Assembly: GCA_001579985.1 (NCBI GenBank)
Contig: LRSR01006332.1
Span: 1 to 27,262, forward strand
DNA from: Hypsibius dujardini
Lineage: Eukaryota > Tardigrada > Eutardigrada > Parachela > Hypsibiidae
Direction: 5' to 3'
Length of the DNA stretch: 27,262 bases
The notes under the pieces: generated by a model
Databases searched by the model: none
Told to the model about the DNA's origin: nothing
The model's input: the letters and a program-made list of their open reading frames with translations, nothing else
Program-made: the position numbers and the translations under genes
Shown: piece after piece, positions 1-11,200 of the stretch
How the letters are laid out: each line of letters begins with the position of its first letter
How positions within the stretch are numbered: position 1 is the stretch's first letter

Positions 1-71
1 TAGGTGAGTTCCCCTTTGAAACACCGTCAGGCATAACAGTTGCTCCAAGAAATCCTGACATTTTCCGATTT

Positions 72-145
72 AGTGTCTGTATTCTGCCGTCCTGTTTGTT
101 TGTCGGTCTGTCTGTCTGTCTGCATGCCTGCCTGCTTGTCTTTCC
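72..145. repeat. CTGT/TGCC-rich low-complexity tract
   Basis: Tandem and imperfect TCTG units (a clean run at about 106-122) grade into TGCC and TTGT variants. The same kind of degenerate tract recurs at about 6290-6490, 7068-7280 and 10400-10690, inside introns of the secreted repeat-protein gene. Confidence 0.7.
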
Positions 146-469
146 GGATATATATCTTTCTGTTTGATTGTTTTTCCGTGTTAACGTCTGCCTGTTTGTG
201 GTCTTGGTCACTCAGTACAAGTGTTTTAGAATGCAGAATCATGCCCATATTTTAGCGATAGATTGTAGACCAACGTCAAACAAATTGGATGCATTTCCGA
301 TCGTCGTCGTGTCAATTTAATTAAAGATGAAGACGATCAATCTGGTTTGGCGATAAGCAAGCCATGACGGTTTAACAAGTTGAAACATTCCCTCCCCCCA
401 TCCCATTCGCTCTCATCACACACGCGGCTGTTATAAAACGCAGCTCTCCATCAACGCAACCAACCCATC

Positions 470-592
470 ATGATCTTTTGGGATTGCCATCGAAATGCCT
501 CAATTGAGGAATTTGATTTCCCTCCCGTCCCGCGTCGCCTACAAATGAACAATCACTTTGATCAGAGTGGAAATTTACTATCGGCACATTGA
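470..592 (+). other. Short unassigned ORF (40 codons)
   Basis: An ATG at 470 opens a 40-codon frame closed by TGA at 590-592, about 30 bases downstream of a TATAAA at 432-437. The peptide is mixed and soluble in composition, with acidic and Pro/Arg stretches, and has no signal peptide or domain. It could be chance, a first exon or a small gene; no family is recognised. Confidence 0.12.
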
Positions 593-1421
593 ATCCTCGG
601 CCGGCATTGCAAAATCATTCCTCTTGATTGAGACTGAATGGGCCGACAACGTTTGATTAAATTGGGTTTGTGCCTTAGCGTCTCTTCTCGCGTTTTTATA
701 CGTTTCAAGGATTTTTTTTGGAGAAAAAGGATCCACAAGTAATGAAACCGTTTGCGGTAGGCATACGAGAATAGAATCCACAGTTTTTTAGTACCGTTGT
801 GGGTATGTAATACCACAGCCAAAATATTGCATAAAATAGTCGTTAAGAAAGAATCGTAACTTGTTGATGCATGCATGATACTTCTTGTATAAAATCAGTT
901 AATACTGTTTCGAAAGTGCGAAAGACAGGTGTCGCTATAGATCTCCACGAGGAACGTTCGTGTAAGTACATCATCGTAACGTAACAGTATATCTATAAGA
1001 TATGCAAATGCACACTGCGCAAATTTCCCTTCAAAGGTATGATTAAATTACAATTGTAAATGTATGATGAAATCGTCGAAGAAGAAGAGACGGGATAGAG
1101 AAAATCGCTTTCCCAATCTTAACAGAATACAAAGCAATGAAATACTTTATCTTGTCTTGTCTAACGGATGAACTATGTCCGTATGTCGACTAAAAACTAG
1201 CGTCCGTGTTGCTACATGACCACCTCCCTCAAGTACCAATTTTTGAAAATATTTGATTTTAATTTGCTTTTAATATATAGGTAAAATCTCAGTACGACAA
1301 CACCTCGAGCTGGATGACAACTTGGAACGCTAAAAATGTTGGATCGGAAAATAAGTCTTATGATTGTCTAATACGCAGGACGCAGGTGAAAGCGTGCATA
1401 ACTTAACACAAGACAATTGTT

Positions 1422-1427
1422 TTTATT
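1422..1427 (-). terminator. Candidate poly(A) signal of the LRMDA-like gene
   Basis: On the minus strand this reads AATAAA, about 245 bases after the stop codon at 1672-1674. That is a reasonable 3' UTR length for the gene. Confidence 0.45.
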
Positions 1428-1671
1428 TAATTTTAATTTAACAATGTAATGACCAATTAAGATAACAGGCCAGACATTACATAGACTCAGAGAGCGGAAA
1501 ATTGCTATAAACCGCTTAATTGGTTTGACCCAACGCCGGAGTAGAGCTTGATGATTCTGGTATAAAATTCTTCTGCGCAGCTCTGTCGGAATTTCTTAAC
1601 AAGGACGGAAAAAACAATAGCACGTCCTCCCAATGTGCAGAAATACCGGAAGGACTCGTTTACTGGTGGTG

Positions 1672-3178
1672 CTAGAGGTCGTTATTCCTGATGAAGCGGT
1701 TTCCTTCGCTGTTTCTGCCGTGGTAGGAGGTCAAGATCTTGCCGTATTTAGACGTGGTGGCTTCTTCCGCTCTCTGAGCCCGCCAGATTTGTGTAGGAAA
1801 GAGCTCCTCAATAGCGCTGAGATCGAGGGGACCCGGTGAGATTCGCCCGGAGGCCTCGGCCAGCTCCCTGTCAGAGACTTTCTGCGAGTCAAGGAACCGC
1901 AGTGTCGGTAATGCCTTAATCACGTACATCCTGTCAAACGTAACCAATCATAATACAAGGAGCTTTTTTTTACAACAATTTAAGTGTAATTTAAGAAAGC
2001 ACGGTAGGTTCAAGTCTCCTAAGTTTTTGTTCCATTTTTTATATTGCGCTATATACATCAAATGTAGATTGCAAATTCGGGTAGCCAAATTCCATGCAAG
2101 GATCTATGCATGTGACTCGCTACAGTACATATAGGGTATACTGCATCAGCATGATGAAATAAATATGCGTGAAAAACATCCGTTGCGATATAATTCTTCT
2201 AGAATTCAGATTCAACTGCGCTTTGATTCCAAATCCGAAATGACAAACAGCCATTTTTGAACCCTCAAATGCTCGTTTTGCACGGGTGTGGGTCAGGGAT
2301 TAATTAAAGAAAGGCTTAATTTAAAAAATATGATAAAAACAACGTAACATCATTGTATACCAAAAACACATAATAATTTATTCTAATTATACGGCATGGA
2401 GCGCGAGGAGATTTTGCCCACCTCGCCACGTCGACAGCTGTTAAAGTATTAAGAACTGGTGTAATTACTCTGTATGATTTTGAGCGCGAGAGAAAAGTTT
2501 CTGAGCTATTAAGAAAAAAAGGAAAGAATTTATGTATCCTTTAAATAAATTAGAAAAAACACCCCGGTAAAAGTGTGTGAAACTGCCACATTTTAGATTT
2601 ACAAACTTTGGTTAGGTTTACAGACTAAATTAATCTCTCGTGTGGGTGTGGTGTGGGGGAGGGATGATGATGACTTACCTATAATTTTTGTAGTCAGAGG
2701 CAGTGTAACTGGAATTTTCCATCTCCGTCGGACAGGCCGGATTATTGAGCAAACTGAGGAAGCGCAGTCGCGGCGTGGCTCGCTGCAAATTCTTAAGTAA
2801 CCTGTCCAAATCCAAAATGTAATTTTTGTTCAGGGACAGAACTCGCAAACGTCTCATTAAAGGTATTTCCATTTCATCGGTCAGGCAGTTGTTGTCCATG
2901 ATCAAGCTCTCCAAGTTCGGGAAGACTTCAAGGCCCGAAAGCGTGAGAATCCGGTTGAAACTAAGATCGACGTGGGAAACAGCGGGAATGAGATCGGGAT
3001 CCAGGTTGAATTGAGGAACTACCTCGCAGTCCGCGTCAATTTCCGTTACCTAAATATCAATCACCATACATTCTTAACTGTGATAGAAATTGTTTTTGTA
3101 CAAATTGGTTACAATGTCTTGCTCATATTCAAATATTACCCAAACGTCCTGATTGGTGTTGCCACGTTCTACAATCAT
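1672..3178 (-). CDS. LRMDA: LRMDA (C10orf11)-like leucine-rich repeat protein, complete 3-exon gene
   Basis: Exons on the minus strand are 3178-3140, 3049-2679 and 1930-1672. Introns are 90 and 748 bases with GT-AG ends (GTAATA and GTAAGT donors). Phases match, giving 669 coding bases and 222 residues, close to the length I recall for vertebrate LRMDA. The start at 3178 is the first ATG after an in-frame TGA 12 bases upstream. Residues about 38-125 hold four leucine-rich repeats (for example LRVLSLNKN and LRFLSLLNN). A cap region follows with DYKNYRMYVIKALPTLRFLD, where the second intron splits the Arg codon. The C-terminus NSEGNRFIRNNDL closely resembles the conserved family tail. Vertebrate LRMDA is implicated in melanocyte differentiation and pigmentation, but its biochemical role is poorly defined and its role in this animal is unknown. 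The family call is strong; the 13-residue first exon is the least certain part. Confidence 0.88.
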
Positions 3179-3635
3179 GTTGTGTGATCAGTTGAAAATA
3201 CCAAACTGGGAAAATATTGTAAAACTTTTTGTGATGAACCAGAAATTCGATTTCGTGCCCCTGTTATGCTGTGTGTTTCGCCTGTAAACGAATCATGCCT
3301 CATGCGTAGAGAACAAAGCGAACGAGGGGTCTTCCTTCCTTTACACAGCATGGCTTGCACGGGGAAATAATAATGAAATAATGATAAGATAAGATAGCGA
3401 GCTATCTTTGGCCAAAGATGTGATTTCCATGAATGATGTCTATTTGGAGCCCGAAAATCATAAGGAAAATTGTTTGCTGTCTTAAGATCGGAAAATTGTG
3501 CTATCACGTTTTTTAAAAAAATATTTAGCAAGTACGGTACTTTAATTTGGGTCTAAAACGTATTGTAGTTCATTGTAGAAAAATGGGAATATTCATAAGG
3601 TTGTTCAGTAGCAACCTCCCTTTTCATAGGCACCA
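3179..3635. other. Intergenic stretch upstream of the LRMDA-like gene
   Basis: This DNA lies between the LRMDA-like start codon and the mariner-like element, so it should contain that gene's promoter and 5' UTR. I see no convincing TATA box or conserved motif. The minus-strand ORF at 3175-3531 has no recognisable domain. Confidence 0.35.
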
Positions 3636-4974
3636 TACGAGGGCTCTTAAATAAGTAATGCCACTTGGTTTTTTTAAACAAGACGAGAGGAGATAAAAAC
3701 ATTCTGCTATTATAAAAATGTAAAGGGGCGACTGCTGACTTGGAAATAAAAAATCTAGGTCAGCGCGAGAATGGGGCAAGGCAAGAGAAGTGAGCGGACG
3801 CAGGCCACTTTCAACAGCTGAGTCACGCAATGAGTTATTGCATATTTAATTGTGTTTCTACTCTGCTACGACTATCTTCTTTGAGATTTTTAACGGTATT
3901 CTACCCAACAAATCTATTGTCCGCATGCATCGGACATTTGAGGGAGGCAATGGGCTATTTGATTGTGCCATCTAATTGGGATTACTCAATGCATGAGTTA
4001 GGCATTTTTTTTGTTGGAAGATCGGATCTCAAAAAGGGAGTCCTCCCACCGTGTGTAGCTTGTTAAACACGTGACACCGTGTAGGCCTTCGTTGATTTGT
4101 GTCCTCACCCATCACATGCTAGGATAGGATATGTAGTGGGCTTTCATTCGCCAAACAGCAAAATGATTTTAGCGAGGGATTGAAATATGAAAACTTTATT
4201 AGATCGCTGGAGCGACAGAGGGACCTAAATTCAGCCGTCTGGATTCCTGGCCCGAAACTTTTCACCTGCCTCCGCACATTCAGTGGCTTTTATTTCAACA
4301 GAAGCATTGGTGAACAGACTATTCAAAAACGTGAATCTTATTTGTGCGGCCATCTGATTTGGAAGACTGTAGCGGCGCAAAGTTAGCCGAGGTGCTGCTC
4401 GTGTGACTAATCGCAGGCGTCATCGCCAAACAATTTGAATTTTGCGGTTCTGCTCCCAAACCTTTGAATGGTTTCGCCACTGGCGATTAAAAGCCCAGTG
4501 AATTTGCTTCGATTTTGTTTCAGATTTTGGGAAATGCAGCTCTACGGCAGGGAGAAATGAGCAGACGAATTTGAGTTTTGGACCCTAAACTTTGGACAGA
4601 GAGAAAAGCCGTTTTTCCGGACACGGAATTCAACTTCGACCCGTGCTGCGACTGTTCTCTCTGAAATTTGCTTTTCATATTTTCGGAAGGTATAACAGTT
4701 TAAGGTAATTTCGACTGTTTCAGATTTCATGTCAGTTCGAAATCAAAAAAATTGGGAGGAGAACAAGATTGCGGACAGAATGTTGACAGGGCATCCGCTG
4801 TGTGTCTTCCCCGAGCCGATTTATTTATTCGTTACCGAGCTGACCCACTTGTTTCATTATTTTTTCCTAACTCAACTGAGGTTGAGCTACTAGAGACAGG
4901 GCCTAGTTACTTTCAATGCATGACAAACTCTTGGGAAAAATTTAGATGACATTACTTTTTTAGGGGCCTTCGTA
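3636..4974. mobile_element. Mariner-like element with TIRs but no visible transposase
   Basis: The left end begins TACGAGGGCTCTTAAATAAG and runs on to AATG at 3660. The right end, read in reverse complement from 4974, begins TACGAAGGCCCCTAAAAAAG and also runs on to AATG. These 25-base termini pair at about 20 positions. A TA dinucleotide sits at each outer edge, as Tc1/mariner elements produce on insertion. The TACGAGGG start and nearby AAGTAATG resemble mariner-family termini. At about 1,335 bp between the TAs, the length equals that of a full mariner. However, neither strand shows a transposase-length ORF or a DD34D-type catalytic motif, so it is either heavily decayed or non-autonomous. 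It lies between the LRMDA-like gene and the 3' end of the secreted repeat gene. Confidence 0.6.
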
Positions 4975-5084
4975 TTAGCCTAGGTGTACCGCATGATTTC
5001 GGGAGGAGATGCGAGCTCAAACCTTATTCACCTGTTTCCCTGTCACATAGACCGGTGTTTCCTGAATTTGATTATGCTGTCTTA

Positions 5085-5090
5085 TTTATT
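5085..5090 (-). terminator. Candidate poly(A) signal of the secreted repeat gene
   Basis: The minus strand reads AATAAA here, about 200 bases past the stop codon at 5287-5289. Confidence 0.45.
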
Positions 5091-5286
5091 ATATATACAT
5101 AGGAACATGCTCTAAAATAAGATTCAGTTTTTCCTGCGAAAGTTGCTTCGATTCCCCGAAAGAAATGGAATAGAAAAGCTATTTCCTCTCGAGGACCATC
5201 AATCAATACTGTGTAAAAAAAACAACAAATCTCGTTGTACGTAGAAGAAAACTGATTCGCCAACGAGAAAAGGATTGCTTGAAAAA

Positions 5287-8200
5287 TCAGGCAATGATGG
5301 TGACACCGTCGATGGAAGGCGTCGGAGTGGTCAGCGTAGTTTGCAAGGTGGAGACCTCAGTTGCAGTTGTACTGTCAGTTCCAGTCGTTACCGTAGCAGC
5401 AGTCGTCGAAATGGTGGTCGAATCGACAGGCACCGAGGTCGTCACCATGGCGCGGATGTCACGCTGAACTTCCGTCACGCCACCGCCGACGGACGGGAGC
5501 GTGGCCGAGGTTACTGCTGCTGGCGTGCTTTGAATGAGACTCGTCGGGCCGGACAAAGGGTACACCAGCGGGACGTTGAAGTTGACGGGTTTGCTAGCGT
5601 AGATCGATCCGTCGGGTTTGTTGCCGGAGACAGCGACCACACCAGCGGCATTGCCCTGACCGTGGGAATGTTGGGCTGCTCGGTTGGCTGCTTCGATGGA
5701 GGACACGAAGGCAGGGTCCGTAGCGGGGTTCCAGACAGACGGCTGTCCGACCTGATTTAGGGAGTAACTAAGTGCCTGTGTAAAATATAGTAAGTTTAAA
5801 TTAAATATGAGTATAACTAAAGTAAAATAATCACAGCTTAAGAGGGAAACATTTTTGTCATGTGATTAGGATGGCAAATCTAAATTAGAAAAACTTAACA
5901 TTTAACTAAACATTTATTGACTAATTTTTTGGTTTCAGTTAGTGTTTTAGCTGACTACAAAACTCAACAATAAAGTTTAGTTGCTTTGAATGCGACTAGA
6001 AAAAAGTGAAAAAAAATACTAACTCATTCTCAGTAAAATTATAAAATAACTTTTAGTTACTAAACGAAACAACCAAAGCTCTTCAGTAACTAATTCTTAG
6101 GTGACTAAAAAACTACCTAACTGACTAATTTTCGTTCCTGCCATCCTAAATTTAATTCTGAAAATGCATCAGTGCCTGGCTGTCAGTTTTTCGACTGCCT
6201 CTTGGGGTTCTGGGAATGGTTGATCTTCCTAGATGATTAACTGAAGGTGTGGTTTCTTGAATGCATTCATCTTTCTATGTCTGCCTGTGATTGAAGATAG
6301 CTTCCAGGGAAAATCTTGACTGCCTGTTTGTCTGTCGATCACAATAAATATAGACCTTGCGAGTCTGTGTGCCTGTAAATTCATTCGCCTCTTTGCCTGT
6401 CACTTTGTACCATAACTGTCTGTGTCCTTCCATCCAAATTACTGCATTGTCTGCCTGTGTGTAGGCAATGTCTGCCTGTAATCTGTGTGTATTTACAGTA
6501 CCTGTGGGTTGTCATTCCTGGCAATGGGGGTCTGGAAGAAATGCATTGGCAGAACCAGGCCTTGGGTGTACGTTTGCGAAGCCGGTGGGGAACCTGAAAA
6601 GAGTAAAGAAACCTATTTTCTAGCTATCAGACATATGCCCCACCGAATGTATTGTAAAACTATCAAGTACCTTACCATCCATGTCTAAATGTTCATCGGC
6701 GGTCATGCCGTGATCGCTGACTACAACCGTACCATTCTCCAACACTCCCAACGGACCAACAGCTACCTCCGCGGGCAAATGACCAGCCTTCCAGTCCACA
6801 GAATCCATCACCTTTACGTCGGTCTGAGTTTTGATTGCGTCAGAGGTTAGAGTTTTGTGAAAGTTGTCGTTGAGGGCGTCCGCAAAGGCCTCCGTGTCTC
6901 GGCGACGCCGGCCGATGGAGCCCTGAGAGTTGGACGTCGCGATCGACGTGGAAGAGGGTGCGTAGCCGGACGACATACCGTTTGCGATGCTCTGGGACGA
7001 ACCGAATCTGTCTGAAATGTCAGCAGTTCAAACGCTACACTATTTCCATGTTTCTAAAACAAAGCATGCATATTGTCTGTCTGTCTGAATTTTGATATTT
7101 CTGTCTATTTAGTCTAGCTGTCTGTATGTTTGGTTTCCTATTTGTTTGGATAAATGTCTTGTGTTTTTGCATACCTTTAAGAAAATCAATTCGGTTTGTC
7201 TGTCTGTCTCTGCTTGCCCGGTTATATTTTTGTCTGGGTAAATGTCGTGTTTTTTTATGCCTGTCCATGTGGCTCCATCAATGGGTCTGCCTACGATTTT
7301 GCGTGTCTGTTTACAGTAGTCACTATATATTTGTCTACTGTAGTGTTTTTCCTAGTACTTCTATTTGATGGACTTCTCTAATGATTAGTGTCTGGATTTC
7401 TCCGGTTTACCTGTAAAGGTGTTGCCGCTGCTGAGACTCTGACCCATGGCGGCATTTGCTGTTCCGATTGCGGAGCCTGATCCGGTACCAGACAACGGAA
7501 GGAATCCGGAACCGTATCCAAATGCCTGCCGCTTTTGTCGAAGGTCCGATGAATGGGTCTGTCGCTTGCGACGTCCAAATCCCATTGATCCGAAGGGGCT
7601 GGTGCCTTGGGAGTTGGACGTGGCGATGGAGGTGGCGGAGGGAGCGTACCCGCTGGAGAACCCGCTGGCACTGCTACGACTGTTTCCGAAAGGATCTGTA
7701 AAAACATTAACACATGGTAGAAAAGTGTCAAGAGTGAGTCCTGCAAGTGCGGTAGATACTTGAACAGATCCGAGTAACGTCCCTTACAGTATAATACGCA
7801 TCAAATCATGTATGAAATGATATATGACGTTAAAATTAACAATATGCTAAAATTGAATCAAAATTAATTTTTTTATTTTGAATCTGTATTTTGTAAGACA
7901 TTGGCAGACATAATTTTTAGGTTAGCAGAATAACAAAAACTACTGATAAATGGTCATAACAATGAATTTGACAACTGCTTTAAAGGCTTTTCAAATGTTT
8001 AAATGTGGTTCGTTAAAGAGGAAAGAATTCGTCAAATTTTTTGATACGATAATGAAACTATTTACCCGTCAATTTTGTTCAATTTTTCTTGGTCAAGGTT
8101 CTCACGAGGGTTGCTTGCCCTCTCTCCACTTACCGGTGAAGGTGTTGCCGTTGCTTGTGGATTGTCCCATTGCTGCATTCGCCGCACTGATGGCCATCCC

Positions 8201-11200
8201 AGATCCTGTTCCAAAGGAAGGGAATCCAAAACCATTGCCAAAAGACTGACGTTTCTTCCTGCCGAACAAACCACCGGAAGTGCCCTGCGAGTTGGACGTG
8301 GCGATGGACGTGCTGGAGGGCGCGTATCCGCTGGAGAACCCGCTGGCTACACTTTGAGAATTTCCGAAGGGATCTCGAAAGAAGAGCAAATATTGAAACA
8401 TAATTACAAAATAATATTAGTGAAAATTGAGAATAACCCTAATAACGAATACCATTTAAAAATAATTACTTGTAGAATTTAGGCACAATCTTACGTTCCG
8501 ATCCTGAAGCTCCTATTGTTTATCCAATCCAAAGATTGTTCCAAAATTGTACCAAAATTGTACCCAAAACCTTAAACCAGTTCGAAACCGTTTTTAACAG
8601 GTTTTGACACCGGAATCAGACATTTTTTGTCATATTCTAATAAAAAACGCTATTTCCTTCGGAAGGAATCCTTTTGGGACGAAAAAAATTCAGACTGGGG
8701 TAGGGATTGATCCGTGCACCTCCTGCAAGGTCTAGCTTACTTGTTCAAATAGCACAGTTTTAACAGGACACACCTGTCAAAGTATACCTGTTTTAAAGCA
8801 AATGCATGATTATGCAATAAGACTGTGTCAAACCAACCAAACCACTAAGCCACGACCGCACGTACCAGTCTAAAGCCGTTTATCAATCCCCGGAAAAGAA
8901 AAGAATATTCACAATGCGAGGGCTGTCAAAGGTAACATTGTAAACACTAGACATATGTTGATCTAAAAAATGCATTTTGAGCGCTCTATTTAGTGTTTTG
9001 TTGAAAATCGGCCTTGAAAACAAAGCGGGAGGTTCAGCCATTACGGTGAATGAAAACAAACCTCCTCATTCTCAGGAGGGTCTGGGAAAACTGGTGAATC
9101 TTTTTTCTGGCAAGGATTCCACGAAAATGTGTTCTAGATAATCGATTGGCCAAAGAATTTTCAAAGTTTGATTACATATGAGCACCTTTGGGAAACGATG
9201 AGAAGCTTTGATCTGTTCGATTTTCGATAGCTGGTGCGGATTCACAGGGACAAAGCGTCGATTTGGTGCTTGCCAGAGAAGATGGAAAAAAACGTAAACA
9301 AACCCAAATTAATGCAGATCTTTTATGATAAAACGAAAGAGGAGGAAATTCTCTGTCGAATGAGTGGTGACCTACTTTCTCCCTGCTAGAGGGGACGGAG
9401 CAGCATATCAGCGAAGTTAGTCTCAAAAGTAAGTTTACACATGGTGTAGCGGTGCGCGCGGTGCACAGCGCACACAATCTTAGGACCAGAGCTGGGACTG
9501 TCTTTTTTTAGTTAACAATATTTGTTTTCCGGCTCGGAGGGTCTTGCATATTGTATGCATAATTACAATATATGGACAATCTCGTTTTGTATAAAAACAA
9601 TATTGAATCACGCGATATGTCATTAGGGTAAATCGAAAATGCAGGTGTAATTCAATTTATATCAACATAGAGAAGTTGATTTAGCATTATTACTATATCA
9701 CCATCATTATTGTTGTCATCATTACTATATTATCATTACCGTCTTCGTTATTTACTTAAATATATTTGAATTATTTTATGTGATTTTCTAACCAGTATAG
9801 GAGTTTCCGTTGCTCAAGGATTGGCCCATTGCGGCATTGGCAGCTGTAATGGCAGACCCGGAACCGGTTCCATATGTCAGAGGCATTCCAAAACCCCCGA
9901 AGGATTGTCGTTTCCGGCGACGCCCTAATCCGGAGCCCTGTGAGTTGGACGTGGCGATGGAAGTGGAGGAGGGAGCGTATCCGCTGGAGAACCCGCTGGC
10001 ACTGCTGCGACTGTTACCAAAACGATCTGCAAAATGGATAAATATTATGGCTAGTAACTGGAGGTAGGAGACAACTGCTATGGTCCTTCGACATTGAGCT
10101 CTCATTGTTTAAAAGACGTCAACAATAACAACAGTATGAATAATTTAATGAATCATTAAGCCTCTTATAAGCCTCCAACCAAACCAAATCTAATTATTGT
10201 ATGCCTCTTAACTTTTTTGTGTATCTGTGTACCGTCAGTTGTCTGAAAATGTTTGGAAATCTACGAGTTTGTCTTTAATTTTGCAAGAAATTTTGTCTTG
10301 TTCGTTTTCTCAATTTGCGAATCTCTTAATGCGAAGGGGTCGACCAGACGTTTCAGACCTCAACAGAGGTTGTCTGCTCTTGAAGAACCATTAACCATTA
10401 AACCTGTCTTTTCCCTATCTGTTTCACTCTCTACATGTCTGTCCATTTGTTTGTTTGAAGACGGCTTCGTAGGATTGAAGGATTTCCTGCCTTTCATCCT
10501 GTTTCTCTGCTCGTTTCGTTTTTTAAAGTGGTCTGCCTGTCTTGTCTGACGGCATGCTTTTCTTTTGGATGCCTTACCTTGCACATTTTCTTCTGTTTCC
10601 TGTCGGTCTCCGTGTGATCTTTTATCTGTCTTTCTCTATGTCTCTCTGCTGGTCTGTATGTCTATTTGTCCATCTTCCTGCCTGTCGGCCTATCTTGCTA
10701 CCCAGAAACCTGACCTACCCGTGAAAGTGTTTCCGGTGCTGCTTGACTGGCCCATGGCAGCGTTAGCGGCCGAGATGGCAGTCCCACTGCCCGTTCCGAA
10801 GGAGGGGAAACCACCACCGAAGCCTCCTCCGCTCAAGGCTAAAGGGTTGATCTGCCGCGCTGTGCGGTTGCCGTGTTTGTGATAGTGGTGATGCTGCCGA
10901 CTTCCGAAGGACTTTGGTGGTTTTGCCACATTCTTTCCCGACGCTTTTCCTACATCAAAAACCGTACATAATTATCACCATCGTACCCGAGTTGGAAGTT
11001 GGACGTAAACGTAATCTAAGACAAACTTTGGCAAGTATTTCAGATGCCGAATTCAAATTGACTGCATTTTAAATTTTATTAATATAATGACTTTTATGAG
11101 GGTTTTCGAAATTTATTTCAACGTTGTTGTTCCCAATAATTTCCCAAAGATTTAAGTTTCTCTGATTTTGACTGTAAAAAGCTCGATTTTCAGAAAGATT

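Larger units (their letters stand above)
1..1421. other. Gene-poor flank, no supported gene
   Basis: I see no recognisable coding region here. A CTGT-rich tract fills the first 200 bases. A plus-strand TATAAA at 432-437 lies just upstream of a 40-codon ORF (470-592) that resembles no family I know. The longest minus-strand ORF (562-876) is of low complexity and shows no domain. The stretch ends at the poly(A) signal of the minus-strand LRMDA-like gene, so most of it is probably intergenic. Confidence 0.5.
7411..10719 (-). repeat. Tandemly duplicated coding exons (exons 2-5, with a half-copy in exon 6)
   Basis: Near-identical coding blocks lie at about 7596-7672, 8281-8347 and 9937-10003, with a more diverged copy at 6927-6985. 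They encode GFSSGYAPSSTSIATSNSQG or close variants. The second-half blocks encode ANAAMGQS at about 7430-7460, 8155-8195, 9810-9850 and 10735-10775. All these exons start and end in phase 1, so duplication, loss or skipping keeps the frame. Flanking introns differ in length (399-1,419 bases) and show no obvious similarity, so the duplications are not recent. Confidence 0.85.

Noticed and set aside
27-255. ORFs on both strands at the left edge
   Set aside because: Produced by the CTGT/ACAG low-complexity tract; peptides are simple Thr/Asp/Gln/Lys or Cys/Leu/Ser repeats.
5275-5760. 161-codon plus-strand ORF
   Set aside because: It is the antisense shadow of exon 8 of the secreted repeat gene; its Arg/Gly/Ser richness comes from the reversed Thr/Val/Ser codons.
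7378-7746. 122-codon Pro-rich minus-strand ORF
   Set aside because: It is exon 5 read in the wrong frame and continuing through both flanking introns.
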